Of a DNA stretch of 64,000 nt, positions 12,830-23,981 are shown piece by piece; the stretch's first letter is position 1, and every line of letters begins with the position of its first letter. The notes under the pieces were generated by a model, which ran no database searches, was not told the origin of the DNA, and was given only the letters and a program-made list of their open reading frames with translations. The stretch covers positions 10,436 to 74,435 of the forward strand of contig LGRX02015756.1 in the NCBI GenBank assembly GCA_001247695.2, in the 5' to 3' direction. The stretch comes from Cymbomonas tetramitiformis. Taxonomy: Eukaryota; Chlorophyta; Pyramimonadophyceae; Pyramimonadales; Pyramimonadaceae. A program made the translations under genes and the position numbers.

Positions 12830-15800
12830 TGCCGTACCTTCCAACGTTGGGCAATAACTGAAGATCTGAACAGTTATGTATGAGTGCCATGCCACCCCGA
12901 GTACATGCAGGCAAAATGTTCACTCGAGCATTCTTAAGAAATTGGAGCAGTGATGAGGGCAGCGATAAAAGCTATTTGCGCTGCCTTGAATATAGTAATG
13001 CCTAGGGACTCGGAAGTTTTTCATGCTGAAATGGCCCGACTTAATCCATGTTGAAAAAGCTATCCTCGAATGAGATGGTTGACGCGACAACTTGTTCAAT
13101 TGGGCTGATGTTGAATAGGCATTGCATGTTGTAGCACACACATCTCAGATGGATTCGCGTGGATTTGTATGAAGCTATGCCTTTCCGTATGGGGTTCGCC
13201 ACAACTTTTGTGGCAAGTAAGCATTCTCTACTGGATTTTCAGCTTGCGTGACATTTTGGCGGTGGATGGGCGGAGGGGTGGGCTGGCATGAGGCAGGCAT
13301 CATGAGTAGCAAGCCGTAGATCTTGTCGGCTGTGCGCGCCTGTTATTAGCAAACACTAGGAGTAATTGTAAGCCAGGTTTGGTAAAAAAAAGTTGGGAAA
13401 GAAGCCACATACATGGACTCTGCCAAAGGATATTATGGCTGTTTGAGAGCGTGCACGCTGGCATTATTGTTCCAGTCTCACTTACATATTACAACTCAGC
13501 AGTGTCGCCAGAAAAGAAGAAAAAGGAAATAGGGAAGGTCTTCTCAGGAGATATCAGAAGACAGTAGAAGTCCGGGGATTCCATTGCTGAAGAGGCGAGG
13601 ATGAGTTCCCGACAACTACCATAAGCATCGATATTTCACATAATAGATATTTCAAGGAAAGCAGCAAGAAGGTTGCTTATGGAATTTCGTAAGCAAGTCA
13701 GTAGATAAAAAGGTAAGGCCGGTATGCTGGGCTGAGAGTATCAGCGAGACGCCAAGCATTGAGCATTATTAATCGCATCGCTGGCATTCAAATCTGATGC
13801 AATCAACTCTGTTAGTTCGATCTTTGTCCTCGATTAAGGCTGGATGAATGATTCTGGGCATATCCAAGAGTCCACATTTGTATAAACCGGAGCTAATCTG
13901 CAAAGGTGATTTTCCCAAAGGCTGGGTGTCGCCGAAGACCAATGTCATAAACTCAATGCTGAAGTGGATGGTAGATGGCAACAGCATAGTCATGCAGAAA
14001 TTTTTGAGCCTCCATGGGCCAATCAAGCAGGGCAATTCTTATGCCGCTATCCTTAAACTGTATGGCTGAGGCTGGGCCACCTCTCAGGACCAGGAGTTAT
14101 AAGCCGACATGTTACAGACCCATGGATTTCATCAGGCAAGCCAATGGCATCCTCGAATGTGCTGTCAAGGAGTCTATCAACTAGAGCTGCAAGTGTGGTG
14201 AGTCATATTGGCTAATGGATGCAGCACCGTGGCAGCTTTCGGTATACTCTGCCAATGAGTGCAGAGCCGGGTGTGCCAATGAATATAAGTTGATATTTGC
14301 TGTGTTTTTTCTATGTATCTTCGTACACCGATGGTGTCTCAGCCGTTGCTCCAACCCTCCAGAAGAAGTTTAGGCTCGAGTGCGCATGGGCCTTCCTATA
14401 TAGTAGCCTTGGCTGTCGCACACAGCGTGATGACGCGTGTGCAATTCGCGGTACGCACAAAATATGCGCGTGCCTACATCCGTGCGTCTGCCAGCTTAAA
14501 CCTTTGATTATGCAACGCAACGAATTTTGTATGAACTAGTCAGAGTGGAACCCTCTCATTTCTGTCCGTTCGATGGGGTTTTCTGTCACATAGCAGAAAT
14601 TTGAGTTTCGGGTCTCATTTCTTTTAAAATATTTGAAACATCAAAGTCGTTGAGCTAGTATTTGCATTATTTCGCATCCCCACCTGAAGCCATTAATTTA
14701 TCCGTCACGTGCCATCACCAATTTTCTTTCTGTCTTTATGCTTGAACATGTATAAACGAATTCTTATATATATACAACGTTGTATATATTCAACCAGCAA
14801 TATTACTATTAGTTATTTTTCCATTTTATGACAAATGAATTAGTTGTTCGATCGACGGGCTTTAAACATGATCATTCGCATTTGTATCGGCGGAACATTC
14901 ACCCCTGCATTCATTTCGATACGTAAAGATGCGGTAGTTTTTTTATAGTTGATGTATGCCACAATACGTCCGGCTTGCCCAGGGCCTTGTGGCACCGCGA
15001 TACCTCCGACAGGAATGTCACCGGTTAATAGGACGTTGAATTTCAAAAAGAAATTGCCCTGTAAATCGTTTGGGGTGGGCTTTGGGCCTTTGGGCCCGAG
15101 AGAGGTGCCCGAGGGAGGTTGGGGGGCTTTGGTCCGGGGGCCACAGCTCGACGTGAAATATGGTACTATTAAAAATAGTGCCGCGGCGCATCGCATGTAA
15201 GACGATAGCGTGGAGCACCCGCATCTCGCACCCCCTTGCCGACCGCACCGCGCTTATCATCGGTGGTATCGCGAGTTGAGGCACTCCGCCTCCCGCCCCA
15301 CGTGCGGGGCCGTCGGGGCGGGCCGGCGCGCGGGGGCGGTTTTATATCGTGATTTATATCGTGATCCATAAAGAAAATGCAGCCCGGGGGCTTAAGGGCT
15401 TTTTCAATCGTTTTGGTTTCGGGTGGTTAGCTTTGGGCCGTTAGGCCCGAGAAAGGTGGGGGCTTTCGGCCTTCTCGCGGGGAAAAGGCGGGGTGGGGGT
15501 GGGCTTTCGGCTTGAGGTCCAAACCCCCAATCTATTTACAGGGCAATCTTTTTTAAACTCGACGTCCTATAACGCGCTATTTGCACCGAGAGTGAACGCG
15601 ATAAAACTTGCGATAGTCCCAACTTAAGTAGGCACCGGTAGAGCCTCGTTTTATTTAACCAACGGAATTATTTTTAATAATAGCAATAATAAAACATTTA
15701 CGCTGAAATAGAAGACCAAGTCATACGAACGCCGTAATCCTGCTAGGCAGGCAACTGTAAACAGAAGAGGCTGCTCTCTCAATTATAGCGCGCCCCGGAG

Positions 15801-16380
15801 GGCTCATCTAAGTCGTATCAAGAAAGGAAATCGCAGCATAATGAAAATACGCAGAGCGCTAACAGGTCATGCAGGCGGAGAAAGAGTTGTGGCCGCGTCG
15901 GTGGTGTGGAGCTGAATCTGTGGTGGTGAAACGGGGTGGCGGTGGAGGGGCGGGAAGGTGGTGTGGAGGGGAAGGGAGGGGTATCCTCTCCCTAAGAGGG
16001 GGGAGCAGGGGGTCGACGCCCCCTGCCCCCCGAAGGACACACGTCAGAGGAAGATATTACGTATTCAAGAAGTGTTTGTAAGAAATCATTTGCCTGCTGA
16101 ACTGCGTCATCCTTTGGCAACCCCGAGATCCTGGCTATAGGAGCATACGTGGGGTCAACACGTATTCGGTGTTCTGGTGTCACTGTTCAAGAAAGCGTCG
16201 CGCCTTATTCTGGTGTGATGGCTGCAGAGTCTGGAGAGATTTTTGTTTCTATAACTGGGCGAAGCATGCGCTGCACGCGCCGACGCTTGGTAAAAGTTCG
16301 TCGGGAAATTTGTCGCATCCGCGCGGGGCATTTTGTTCGTCCGAAGAGCTTGATTGTAGTCTCTTTTTAAACATACTAGG
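12830..16380. other. Stretch without recognisable gene; degenerate inverted repeat inside
   Basis: No frame here shows a family motif or credible exon chain. An inverted repeat of roughly 50 bp has arms at about 15030-15078 and 15521-15572 sharing a TTTACAGGGCAAT core and CGTCCTAT. A short ATATATACAACGTTGTATATAT palindrome lies near 14768-14789. Around 15.0-15.5 kb the sequence is rich in GGGCCTTTGGGCCCGAG-like motifs, possibly the remains of one mobile element. Confidence 0.5.
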
Positions 16381-17052
16381 CGGATCGATCTCAAAAAGAG
16401 ATCTCCACTAGGCCATCTGACCGTAGGATCATGTGCGCGACAGTGCTTCGCTTTTTGCATCCCAACATGCCATGCCATAACGCGTGGGTGGCGTCGCGGT
16501 AAATGTACGCGACTGCAGTGGCACTGTCATCGTTAGCGTCTGGCGATCGTGAGATCGGAAGTTCGTGTGTGTCGCCCGTTGGGATTCGCGCTTTGCTGCT
16601 GCTGATTAAGTAAGGTAAGTAAGTAAGTAAGTACTAGGCCCGGTCGATCTTAAATTAAGATCTCCACTAGGCGCATCTGACGGTGGATGGGATTATTTAT
16701 CTTGCCGACGTGGCGCACTCGAGAGATCCGAACATGAACATCGAGTCTGCCATTCCATTAATGATTTGACATTTCTCGATCCTCGCGTCTGCTATGCAAT
16801 GTAAAAGCGAATCTATCTGATTTCCGAACATCGCGTCGGCCATGCGATGTTTAAATCATTTTCGCCATTACATCCTATGACCGCAGGATCATGTGCGCGA
16901 CAGTGCTTTGCCTTTTGCTTCCCAGCATGCCATGCCATAACGCGTGGGTGGCGTCGCGATAAATGTACGCGACTGCAGTGGCACTGTCATCGTTGGCGCC
17001 TGGCGATCGTGAGATGAAACATTCGACTGTATCGCCCGTTGGGATTCGAGCT

Positions 17053-17054
<2 letters not shown>

Positions 17055-17088
<34 letters not shown>
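17055..17088 (+). repeat. (GCT)n trinucleotide repeat, about 11 units
   Basis: An uninterrupted GCT run at the right end of the second 185-bp repeat copy. The first copy has only about three units at the same place, so the run has expanded within this repeat family. Confidence 0.95.
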
Positions 17089-17507
17089 ATTGACTAAGGT
17101 AAGGTAATTTGGTTTGGGTGAAGATTATAAAGGTCAGAGGTAGGTAATTTGGCCAGGTTCCAAATCATAAGGAGCAGAGGTCTCGGTCGACGGAACGTAG
17201 TAGAGCGCTTGCGTTTAAGATAAGCCGTGTTAACATAATCTTATTCAAAACCCTAACTGGTATATATACTCCAACCCGCGAAAACCCCTAAACAAAAAAC
17301 ACGCGCGTGATTTTTTTATTTTTCATCGGAGTGCTCTCTTTTCTTTTCATGGAGCGAAAAATAAAAAACACGCGTGGGTTTTTCTTTAGGTTTCAGCAGC
17401 AAAACGCGAATCCCAACGGGCGACGATGACCGAAACTCCATCCGACGATCGCCGAAGGCAAATGCAAATAACATGGCCGACGATGGTCGACGAAAATTCA
17501 ACATCGC

Positions 17508-17568
17508 GACGCCATCACCATCGCCATCGCCATCGCCATCGCCATCGCCATCGCCGCCATCGCCATCA
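17508..17568. repeat. (CCATCG)n hexamer repeat
   Basis: About nine imperfect CCATCG/CGCCAT units. On the minus strand they produce a run of Asp-Gly dipeptides in an open frame; no gene is claimed. Confidence 0.9.
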
Positions 17569-18130
17569 TCGGGGGAGGGGAGGGGGACGAGGAAGGAGGG
17601 GCAAAGGGGGGTAGGGTAAACCCTAAATCCACAATAATAACGAATGTTCAAGATTATGCATGATCCAACGAGATGGCCTAGTGGAGATCCCATATAGTAT
17701 ATGATATATAGTATTAACATTAGTGACGTAATAAATTGAAGAGAGGCGAGGGAGGCGCAATATGATACTATACACACACACACACACACTGAACGGCATG
17801 AGATCGGCCAACAAAAGCCAACCCACCATCATCCCAGTGGATGTGAGAAGCAAAACAAGAGCAGGGCGGGGCCGTGACAAGATACCACAAACGCATACAT
17901 ATTCCCAACCCAAATGCAAAGCAGCATGGAAAGATGATACGATGTGACTGATCGTCGCCAAACAACTGTTGGTCTCTGGGTTACGGAGTAAGCGGACCCT
18001 GCTGGCATGCCCCCCAGTGGCTCCCGGTCGATGGATGGGACCTGTTGGTCCATGGTTATGTCATGAATGCAGTCACACCACACAGCATGGACACCCCATA
18101 TAATCCTTACACACACACACACATATATAT

Positions 18131-18413
18131 NNNNNNNNNNNNNNNNNNNNNNNNNNNNNNNNNNNNNNNNNNNNNNNNNNNNNNNNNNNNNNNNNNNNNN
18201 NNNNNNNNNNNNNNNNNNNNNNNNNNNNNNNNNNNNNNNNNNNNNNNNNNNNNNNNNNNNNNNNNNNNNNNNNNNNNNNNNNNNNNNNNNNNNNNNNNNN
18301 NNNNNNNNNNNNNNNNNNNNNNNNNNNNNNNNNNNNNNNNNNNNNNNNNNNNNNNNNNNNNNNNNNNNNNNNNNNNNNNNNNNNNNNNNNNNNNNNNNNN
18401 NNNNNNNNNNNNN
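18131..18413. other. Assembly gap (283 N)
   Basis: All bases are N. The gap starts after an (AC)n/(AT)n run and ends inside the left tandem arm of the foldback-like element, so it probably reflects a collapsed repeat. Confidence 0.99.
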
Positions 18414-19135
18414 TAGACATGTCATTTCCAATCTACATCGGGGGCCGACATCTCATTTTAATCTACATCGGGGGCCGACATCTCATTTTAATCCACATCG
18501 GGTGTAGACAGCATCTCATTTTAATCCACATCGGGTGTAGACATCTCGTTTTAATCCACATCGGGGGTTTGCATTACCTTCAACGTAAGGATATAATGTA
18601 AACGAAACATAATTATGCAAATCCAACCGGTAGATATATGTAAATCAAATCGCGATGAAAATATCTACCGGTTGGATTCGCGAAATAATGTTTTTTGGAG
18701 TGTCCAGCAGTGAAAAACTGTTTCATTTCGCCAAACAAGACAGTCTTTCATCGTTTGCGGCACCAAAAAACATTATTTCGCAAATCCAACCGGTAGATAT
18801 GCTCATCGTAATACGAGTTACATATCTACCAGTTGGATTTGCGCAGTTATGTTTCGTTTACATTATATCGTTGCGTGTGTCTTCTGTTTACGCATGCTAT
18901 GCAATGTCAACCCCCGATGTGGATTTAAATGAGATGTCTACACCCGATGTGAAACGTTTCAGCTTGTCAGCCCCCGATGTGGATTAAAATCAAATGTCGG
19001 CGGTTAGCGCAGAGCCAAAGCGAATATACCCGATGTGGGGCTAAAATGAAATGTCGGCTGATGGTAAAAATGAATGTGATAAAATGAGATGTCGGCCCCC
19101 GATGTGGATTAAAATGAAATGTCAGCCCCCGATGC
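18414..19135. mobile_element. Foldback-type element with inverted arms made of sub-repeats
   Basis: The left side (18415-18570) is a tandem array of about 30-bp units containing ATCTCATTTTAATCCACATC. The right side (about 18905-19135) holds the same unit inverted (GATGTGGATTAAAATGA). Between them two long arms, about 18590-18730 and 18735-18880, are inverted copies sharing ATAATGTAAACGAAACATAA and GAAATAATGTTTTTTGG. Each arm also carries a smaller palindrome around AATCCAACCGGTAGATAT. Long inverted repeats with internal tandem sub-repeats and a small centre are the hallmark of Foldback (FB) elements. No coding capacity is visible. The left end is lost in the N gap. Confidence 0.75.
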
Positions 19136-19648
19136 AAACGTATCCCTTGATTTAATTAATAACATTACATTCCAATTATGCTTCCAAATTATATTCAACC
19201 TGACCTTTATATTAACAGTGTCAATATGGTTGGACAACATAGCAATATCTAGATGTCACCCTGCTGAAAAGTGGGCTGAGCCCCTTTGTGGGCGCGCTAT
19301 AGCAGAGGGAGTAGCCCCTGGTGTTCTCACTAGCCTGCTTTGCAGGGATACCGCACTCTCCGCAGGACTTTGTCCCCTTTGCTAGCGTAAATCTTTTATT
19401 ATTATTATTATTATTATTAATATCTTGATTCTGTAAGTATCCCAATTAATATCCTTGTGTTCATTACATTTTAATTGCCAATGCCACTTGCTTTTCTAAA
19501 CTTTTGTTATTCAATACTTCACAACATTCCTTCTTGCACCACACGCGTTCACTCACAATTTGATGGTAACAATGCAAAATTTAGAATTGGGGAATTTGGA
19601 TTTTTCCCCACCTTTACGTTCACGTACCCCCTATAGATTCACACTGAG
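19136..19648. other. Stretch without gene; (ATT)n microsatellite
   Basis: Nothing coding was recognised. An (ATT)n run lies at about 19395-19420, preceded by a GC-richer block (19255-19385) that could be a short-element tail. The last bases, ending CACTGAG, are the left flank of the DIRS-type insertion. Confidence 0.5.
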
Positions 19649-19893
19649 ACTGTTGATCGCCGACTTTCCTTCCGTCATCAGTGATGACCGTCATTCAGGA
19701 GACGGATCGTCTGATCTCACTCCCCGGATCGCGGAAATGAAGAATCGCGAAGTGGCTGTTCACCTCCAGCTTCGAAGCCCAAGTGTCGCAGAGTGTCGCT
19801 CTTAAGTCGGAAATTAGTGAAAATACTTCACTTTTCCTACCTGCTGACGATTGCTGCGTCTTTCTTCTCCGTTTCCTAACGCAAGTTTTCTTC
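19649..19893 (+). repeat. A1 split direct repeat (left terminus)
   Basis: About 245 bp, repeated with a few substitutions and small indels as A2 at 31397-31643. It ends just before the first Gag-like ATG (19902), so it probably holds the promoter and leader. Confidence 0.93.
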
Positions 19894-19901
19894 TTACAAT
19901 C

Positions 19902-20909
19902 ATGAGTTTCGCAGCAATCGCTACTAGTTCCGATTTGCGGAGGGCGACCCGCGCCTCCCGCAGCGCACGGCCCCGTCAGCTTGATGAGAATTCCGTGCCC
20001 AACGTGTCGTCCGCGTTGAATGCAGCGACCTCGGCTCCGCGGGTCTCCCCTCCGCGGGAGGAGCCCGCAATCTTTCGCTCGTTGGGTCTTGATGAATCTG
20101 AAGACGGTGACGAGGTGGTCGACGCGGGGGAAAGGTGGTCCCGAGAGAATGCTGAAACGCCGGAGTCGCCGTCCGGACCGTCCTTGTTGCAGGAATTGTC
20201 GTTTGGTGACCAAGCTGCCCCTGGACGCGCTGACTCTCCTCCTCCGGCAAGAAATGTGCTGCAGAGAACGTCCTTGGCGGAGGATGTTGCGGGGGGGGCC
20301 AGCCTCCCTCTCCGTCCGCAGGCGTCCCGCGATGAAGTCCACCACGCGACGGAGGAGAGGCTGACTATTCCCGACTTGGCGGTGAACGCCTTTACTGGAC
20401 TTAACTTCTTCGTGCTGCCTAGCAAGGAATTACTTTTGAACCCCTCGATCTTTAAGTCCGAGCACCTTCGGAAGATCTGTGCCAAGGTCCCCGGTCTGGA
20501 GGTGACGAACAACCAGTCCAGAGCAACTATGGTTCGGAATTTGGAGAGCTTCCGTGAGGTGCTGGAGAGGTCACGTACGCCCCCGATGGGGGATATGGCT
20601 ACACCTGTGACTTTGACCCCGCGTACTGATCTGAACGCGGGGGGGCCGGTCCCCCCGCCAATGGGGGACGTCCCGACTGACTTGGTGTCCCGGGAATCGG
20701 GACACCAAACGCCTCCAGCTGTCCCTGTTACCGAGGGCACGGGCCCCCGGCGCCCCCCGTCCCCGTTGCACGTCCGGCCGGGAGCCGCGCAGACCCCGTC
20801 GTACCCGCCGGGGTTCGGCCCGCACACGGACCCGAATGCGGAGCAAGGTCTTTTCTCTGGCCTCGACCCCCCCGCAAGCCAAGCACAAGAACCTCTGCAA
20901 CCAGCCCAG
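19902..20909 (+). CDS. Gag-like protein of the DIRS-type element, first exon
   Basis: ATG at 19902, eight bases after the A1 repeat. The frame runs open to a stop at 20921. A donor (CCCAG before GTAGCTAGG) follows codon 336 and would join in phase 0 to the RING-like exon at 21514. The protein is rich in Ser, Pro, Arg and acidic residues. The only ordered-looking part is at about residues 165-215 (LTIPDLAV..., then SEHLRKICAKVPGLEV), which resembles a SAP-like helix pair; that is a guess. The position next to the 5' repeat fits a Gag. A perfect 11-bp hairpin in the coding DNA lies at 20682-20708. If unspliced, the product is 339 residues. Confidence 0.65.
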
Positions 20910-21513
20910 GTAGCTAGGTAGCCCGAGCGCTCCTGCTTGACCCCTCCTTTCCTTTAGAAATTTGAAGTCACTTCGGTTAAATTTGCTAGGGCCTTCTTCT
21001 TCCCTGTATCTTGATACAAACGTAATCAGCCTGTTCAACCCGCTTCACTAGTTAGGAATTCTTCCCCTCTTTTAGAATAGTCCGGTCCCCGTCCTTGTCC
21101 CAAAGAGTAATTAGTTAGGGCCCTTGCAGTAATCTAGGAGCGCAGTACCCGTGCTTGTGGGCGCTTCCTAGGTGGTGAAATTTGGTTCTTGTGAACTTTT
21201 ATGCTTGCTGTTTGTAGCCTGCCAATTTAAAAGTTTTGACTTGCTTTGAAAGTTTGAATTTAAAATGTTGCTTGTGTCCCGTGGGGACAACAAGAACTTT
21301 GTTATCCTCACACTGAGTGAGGCTCTTCTTGGAAGAGTATGTACCCCGTGGGGGTTTGGTTGTTTGAAATCCTCAATCTGTGAGGTGTCTCCTCTTGGAG
21401 GGACGGTGTACCCCGTGGGGGTTGTTTTATGTGGACAATTGGTTCCAAAATATCTGGTCGGATGTAAGCTCCTGGTTATAGGCCTTCTTGACAAAAATTG
21501 GTTGATATTGCAG

Positions 21514-21831
21514 GCTCGGGAGGCCGATGAGGAAGTGGTACTCACAAGAACACTGACTGCCCCAACGGTGGGAGACGATTGTGCTATTTGCTTAGCCAGC
21601 CTACTGGGGGAAATGCCATGTGTTTCAACTGCATGCAATCACCACTATCATGTAGCCTATTTCGATGGCCTGGATGAGATGTATCATTTGACCAGCCTAG
21701 TCCAGCCGGCAGCAATCCATGTTGTATTCACCATGACTTATAGGAAAGTAGTCAGATGTCCGTTGTGTAGATCCGTTCTGATTGTGGATGAACTCCCATA
21801 TGGGGAGGACAGATTCACATATCTGTGGTAG
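21514..21831 (+). CDS. RING-H2-like zinc-finger exon inside the retrotransposon
   Basis: Starts after the acceptor TTGATATTGCAG and continues in phase 0 from the upstream Gag-like exon. The 105 residues contain CAIC, then CNHHYH, then CPLC, which is the C-x2-C ... C-x-H-x2-H ... C-x2-C frame of a RING-H2 domain. The Cys expected three residues after the second His is Tyr (HVAY), and the spacer to CPLC is long. RING-H2 domains typically recruit E2 enzymes for ubiquitin transfer; whether this one can without that ligand is doubtful. The frame is open back to 21265, so an unspliced 188-residue ORF is the alternative. A RING finger is not a standard component of DIRS elements. Confidence 0.6.
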   Translation, partial: AREADEEVVLTRTLTAPTVGDDCAICLASLLGEMPCVSTACNHHYHVAYFDGLDEMYHLTSLVQPAAIHVVFTMTYRKVVRCPLCRSVLIVDELPYGEDRFTYLW

Positions 21832-22420
21832 ACATAGGTGTATGATTATGATGAGGGCAAGCTTGCATGAGAGTTGTAATTTCCTAATTGTGGCATGGTT
21901 TCAAATGATTTGGCATTAATTGTTGTGATTAGGATAGAAATTGTTTGCTGTGATTATGATGGAAAATAATTGTTGTGATTGAGATGAATGCTATTTGAAA
22001 TTATGAGTTTGTTATTTATTACAGAATTTGAATTTGTTGTGAGGACTGCTGAAAATATGATTGAAATTAATGTTGTTACCATGATGATGTAGTTGCTCTA
22101 ATTATGACGAATAGTTGTTGTGTTGTTGGACAATAAGTACTGCATTTATGATGACTATGATTGCTTTGTTCGATGTGAGGATAGGTATGAAAATTTCTTT
22201 GATCCGATCGATGAAAGATTGCATGCTCGTGACAAGCTGATGCTGGAAATAATGATTAGGGAGGGTGATGTGATTGCCTCAGATTATGACCCCTTATGAT
22301 TATTGCATTACGTGCATTATCAGAGTAGGGGCGAGAAGATGCTACTGTTGTAACACATTATTATGCATGTTTGTATCAAGGCAAAGGACGATATGTGAGT
22401 GTTTCCTCAACCTCAAGTAA

Positions 22421-23137
22421 ATGAAGATGGATGGTGGCATGAGGGAGCAGGCTCCCTTGGGATTGGCATCATCGGTGACGCCGGGATTCGACATTCAGGC
22501 GTACGTGGACTCGGTACTCCAAAGATCCATGCAAGAGGAGACCAAGGGGGTCTCCAACTGGTTGAAAGCCCACCGATTGAGAAGCGAGCTATTGGACTGG
22601 TGCCTGACCCCGGGGAAATCGGTGCCGGAGATACCGAAGCTGATGCGAAAGGTGGCAGCTGCCTTTGGTTTGCCGGGAGCCAGTTCGAGGGAGCCGGAGA
22701 CTCCTCAGTCCTTGTATTCCCTTGCCACTCTCATCGAGAGGGAGTTGGCGGGAGGTACTAGGGATGCGTCCTTGCCGGACAATCACATTGCCCTGTTTGC
22801 ACATCAACAAATAAGGGCTACAGTTCCAGAGTGCGAGAAAGATGATGCGCACGAGTCAGAACTGCAGATGTTCATAAAAACTCAATCCAAGAAGGCCTCG
22901 TTATCAGGAGCCACTAAGCATGTTACTGCAAAACCGGGAGCCCATGCAGATGGTAATGTCAAATGCCCGAAATGCCAGGGGTCACATATGCTGCGGGACT
23001 GCAAGTCCCCTTATGCGTTGAACAAGGATGGATCCATCAATGTGACTTGGGTTGACAAACGAAATAAGAATGACAATAGGAATAACCAGAACCAGTTGCC
23101 TCAGTTGCCACCACCTCCTCAGAGGGAGCCTGCTTAG
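22421..23137 (+). CDS. CCHC zinc-knuckle Gag/nucleocapsid-like ORF
   Basis: A 238-residue ORF from ATG 22421. Its N-terminal half is helical and mixed-charge (VDSVLQRSMQEETKG...). Around residue 183 is CPKCQGSHMLRDC, a C-x2-C-x3-H-x4-C knuckle one residue shorter than the retroviral type. The tail is Asn/Gln/Pro-rich. This fits the nucleic-acid-binding part of Gag. It lies between the RING-like exon and the RNase H ORF. The 590 bp before it are AT-rich with no coding signal and may be an intron or leader. Whether it is a separate ORF or a spliced part of one Gag is unclear. Confidence 0.65.
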   Translation: MKMDGGMREQAPLGLASSVTPGFDIQAYVDSVLQRSMQEETKGVSNWLKAHRLRSELLDWCLTPGKSVPEIPKLMRKVAAAFGLPGASSREPETPQSLYSLATLIERELAGGTRDASLPDNHIALFAHQQIRATVPECEKDDAHESELQMFIKTQSKKASLSGATKHVTAKPGAHADGNVKCPKCQGSHMLRDCKSPYALNKDGSINVTWVDKRNKNDNRNNQNQLPQLPPPPQREPA

Positions 23138-23323
23138 GAACCGTCAAAGTTGCCAGAATGCTGGTCTGTATAATATGTATATAGTGTATCAATATTTGGG
23201 AGCGGGCCAGGGTGCCTGTCTTACCGTGTAACATCAGATTCCGGGTTTAAATACCAAATTGAAATGCATTGTTGCATGTGATATGGATTTGCTTGATAAA
23301 TTTATTTTACATTTTTGTGAATT

Positions 23324-23668
23324 TGCTCTACGTTAGATTTCGAAATGTCGATTTGGCTGATTTTGCTCTACGTTAGATTTTCAGATTTCAGTCTTCGGGA
23401 TGCTGGATTTTCGAATTTTGGATTTGGTATTTTTGCTCTACGTTAGATTTCGAAATTTCGATTTGGCTGATTTTGCTCTACGTTAGATTTTCAGTTTTCA
23501 GTCTTCGGGATGCTGGATTTTCGAATTTTGGATTTGTTTTTTTGCTCTACGTTAGATTTTCGAAATTTCGATTTCGCTGATTTTGCTCTACGTTAAATTT
23601 TCAGATTTCAGCCTTCGGGATCCTGGATTTCGAAATTTGGATTTGTTTTTTTGCTCTACGTTAGATTT
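23324..23668 (+). repeat. Tandem array with seven GCTCTACGTTAGATTT motifs
   Basis: Seven copies with alternating spacing of about 40 and 69 bp, so the higher-order unit is near 110 bp. The array separates the CCHC ORF from the RNase H ORF. It contains no coding frame of note; the alternation suggests duplication of a two-motif unit. Confidence 0.9.
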
Positions 23669-23981
23669 CGTGATCAGCTTCGGAACACTGGGTTTCGGAC
23701 TTTGGGATGCATATCTCAAATTGGAGTGCTTCGCGGATACAGGCAATTAATGCCAATTATCTTGCCTGCACGGACCACCTGGTGCCCGTCCGTCATAGAA
23801 GCCTCCCTTTAACATGGGGATGCTGGACGGTTAGAGTACTGACCACAACGGGTGGGTTACTCTACACGAGTAGCACACCGGAAGTGGCCAGGCTCGAAAA
23901 TCGTCCATCCCTTTCCACAAGATTGGGGCCCGGTAGAGACCGGGGTGCGATTTTCGAGGAGCATTTCTCCTGAAAGGAAGA

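Larger units (their letters stand above)
16387..17690. repeat. Repeat cluster with inverted ends, possible non-autonomous DNA transposon
   Basis: About 185 bp at 16419-16604 recurs as a direct diverged copy at 16879-17064. Part of it (TCGCCCGTTGGGATTCGCG and flanks) recurs inverted at about 17393-17456. The boundary motif GATCTCCACTAGGCCATCT occurs forward at 16399 and 16659 (the second with one extra base) and inverted at about 17668-17688. At both forward boundaries the motif is preceded by a small hairpin. The inverted copies suggest terminal inverted repeats of a TIR element whose left end is duplicated; no transposase is visible. Confidence 0.6.

Noticed and set aside
14840..15196. 118-residue minus-strand protein
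   Set aside because: No family motif; the sequence overlaps one arm of an inverted repeat and GGGCCC-rich repeats, so coding cannot be supported.
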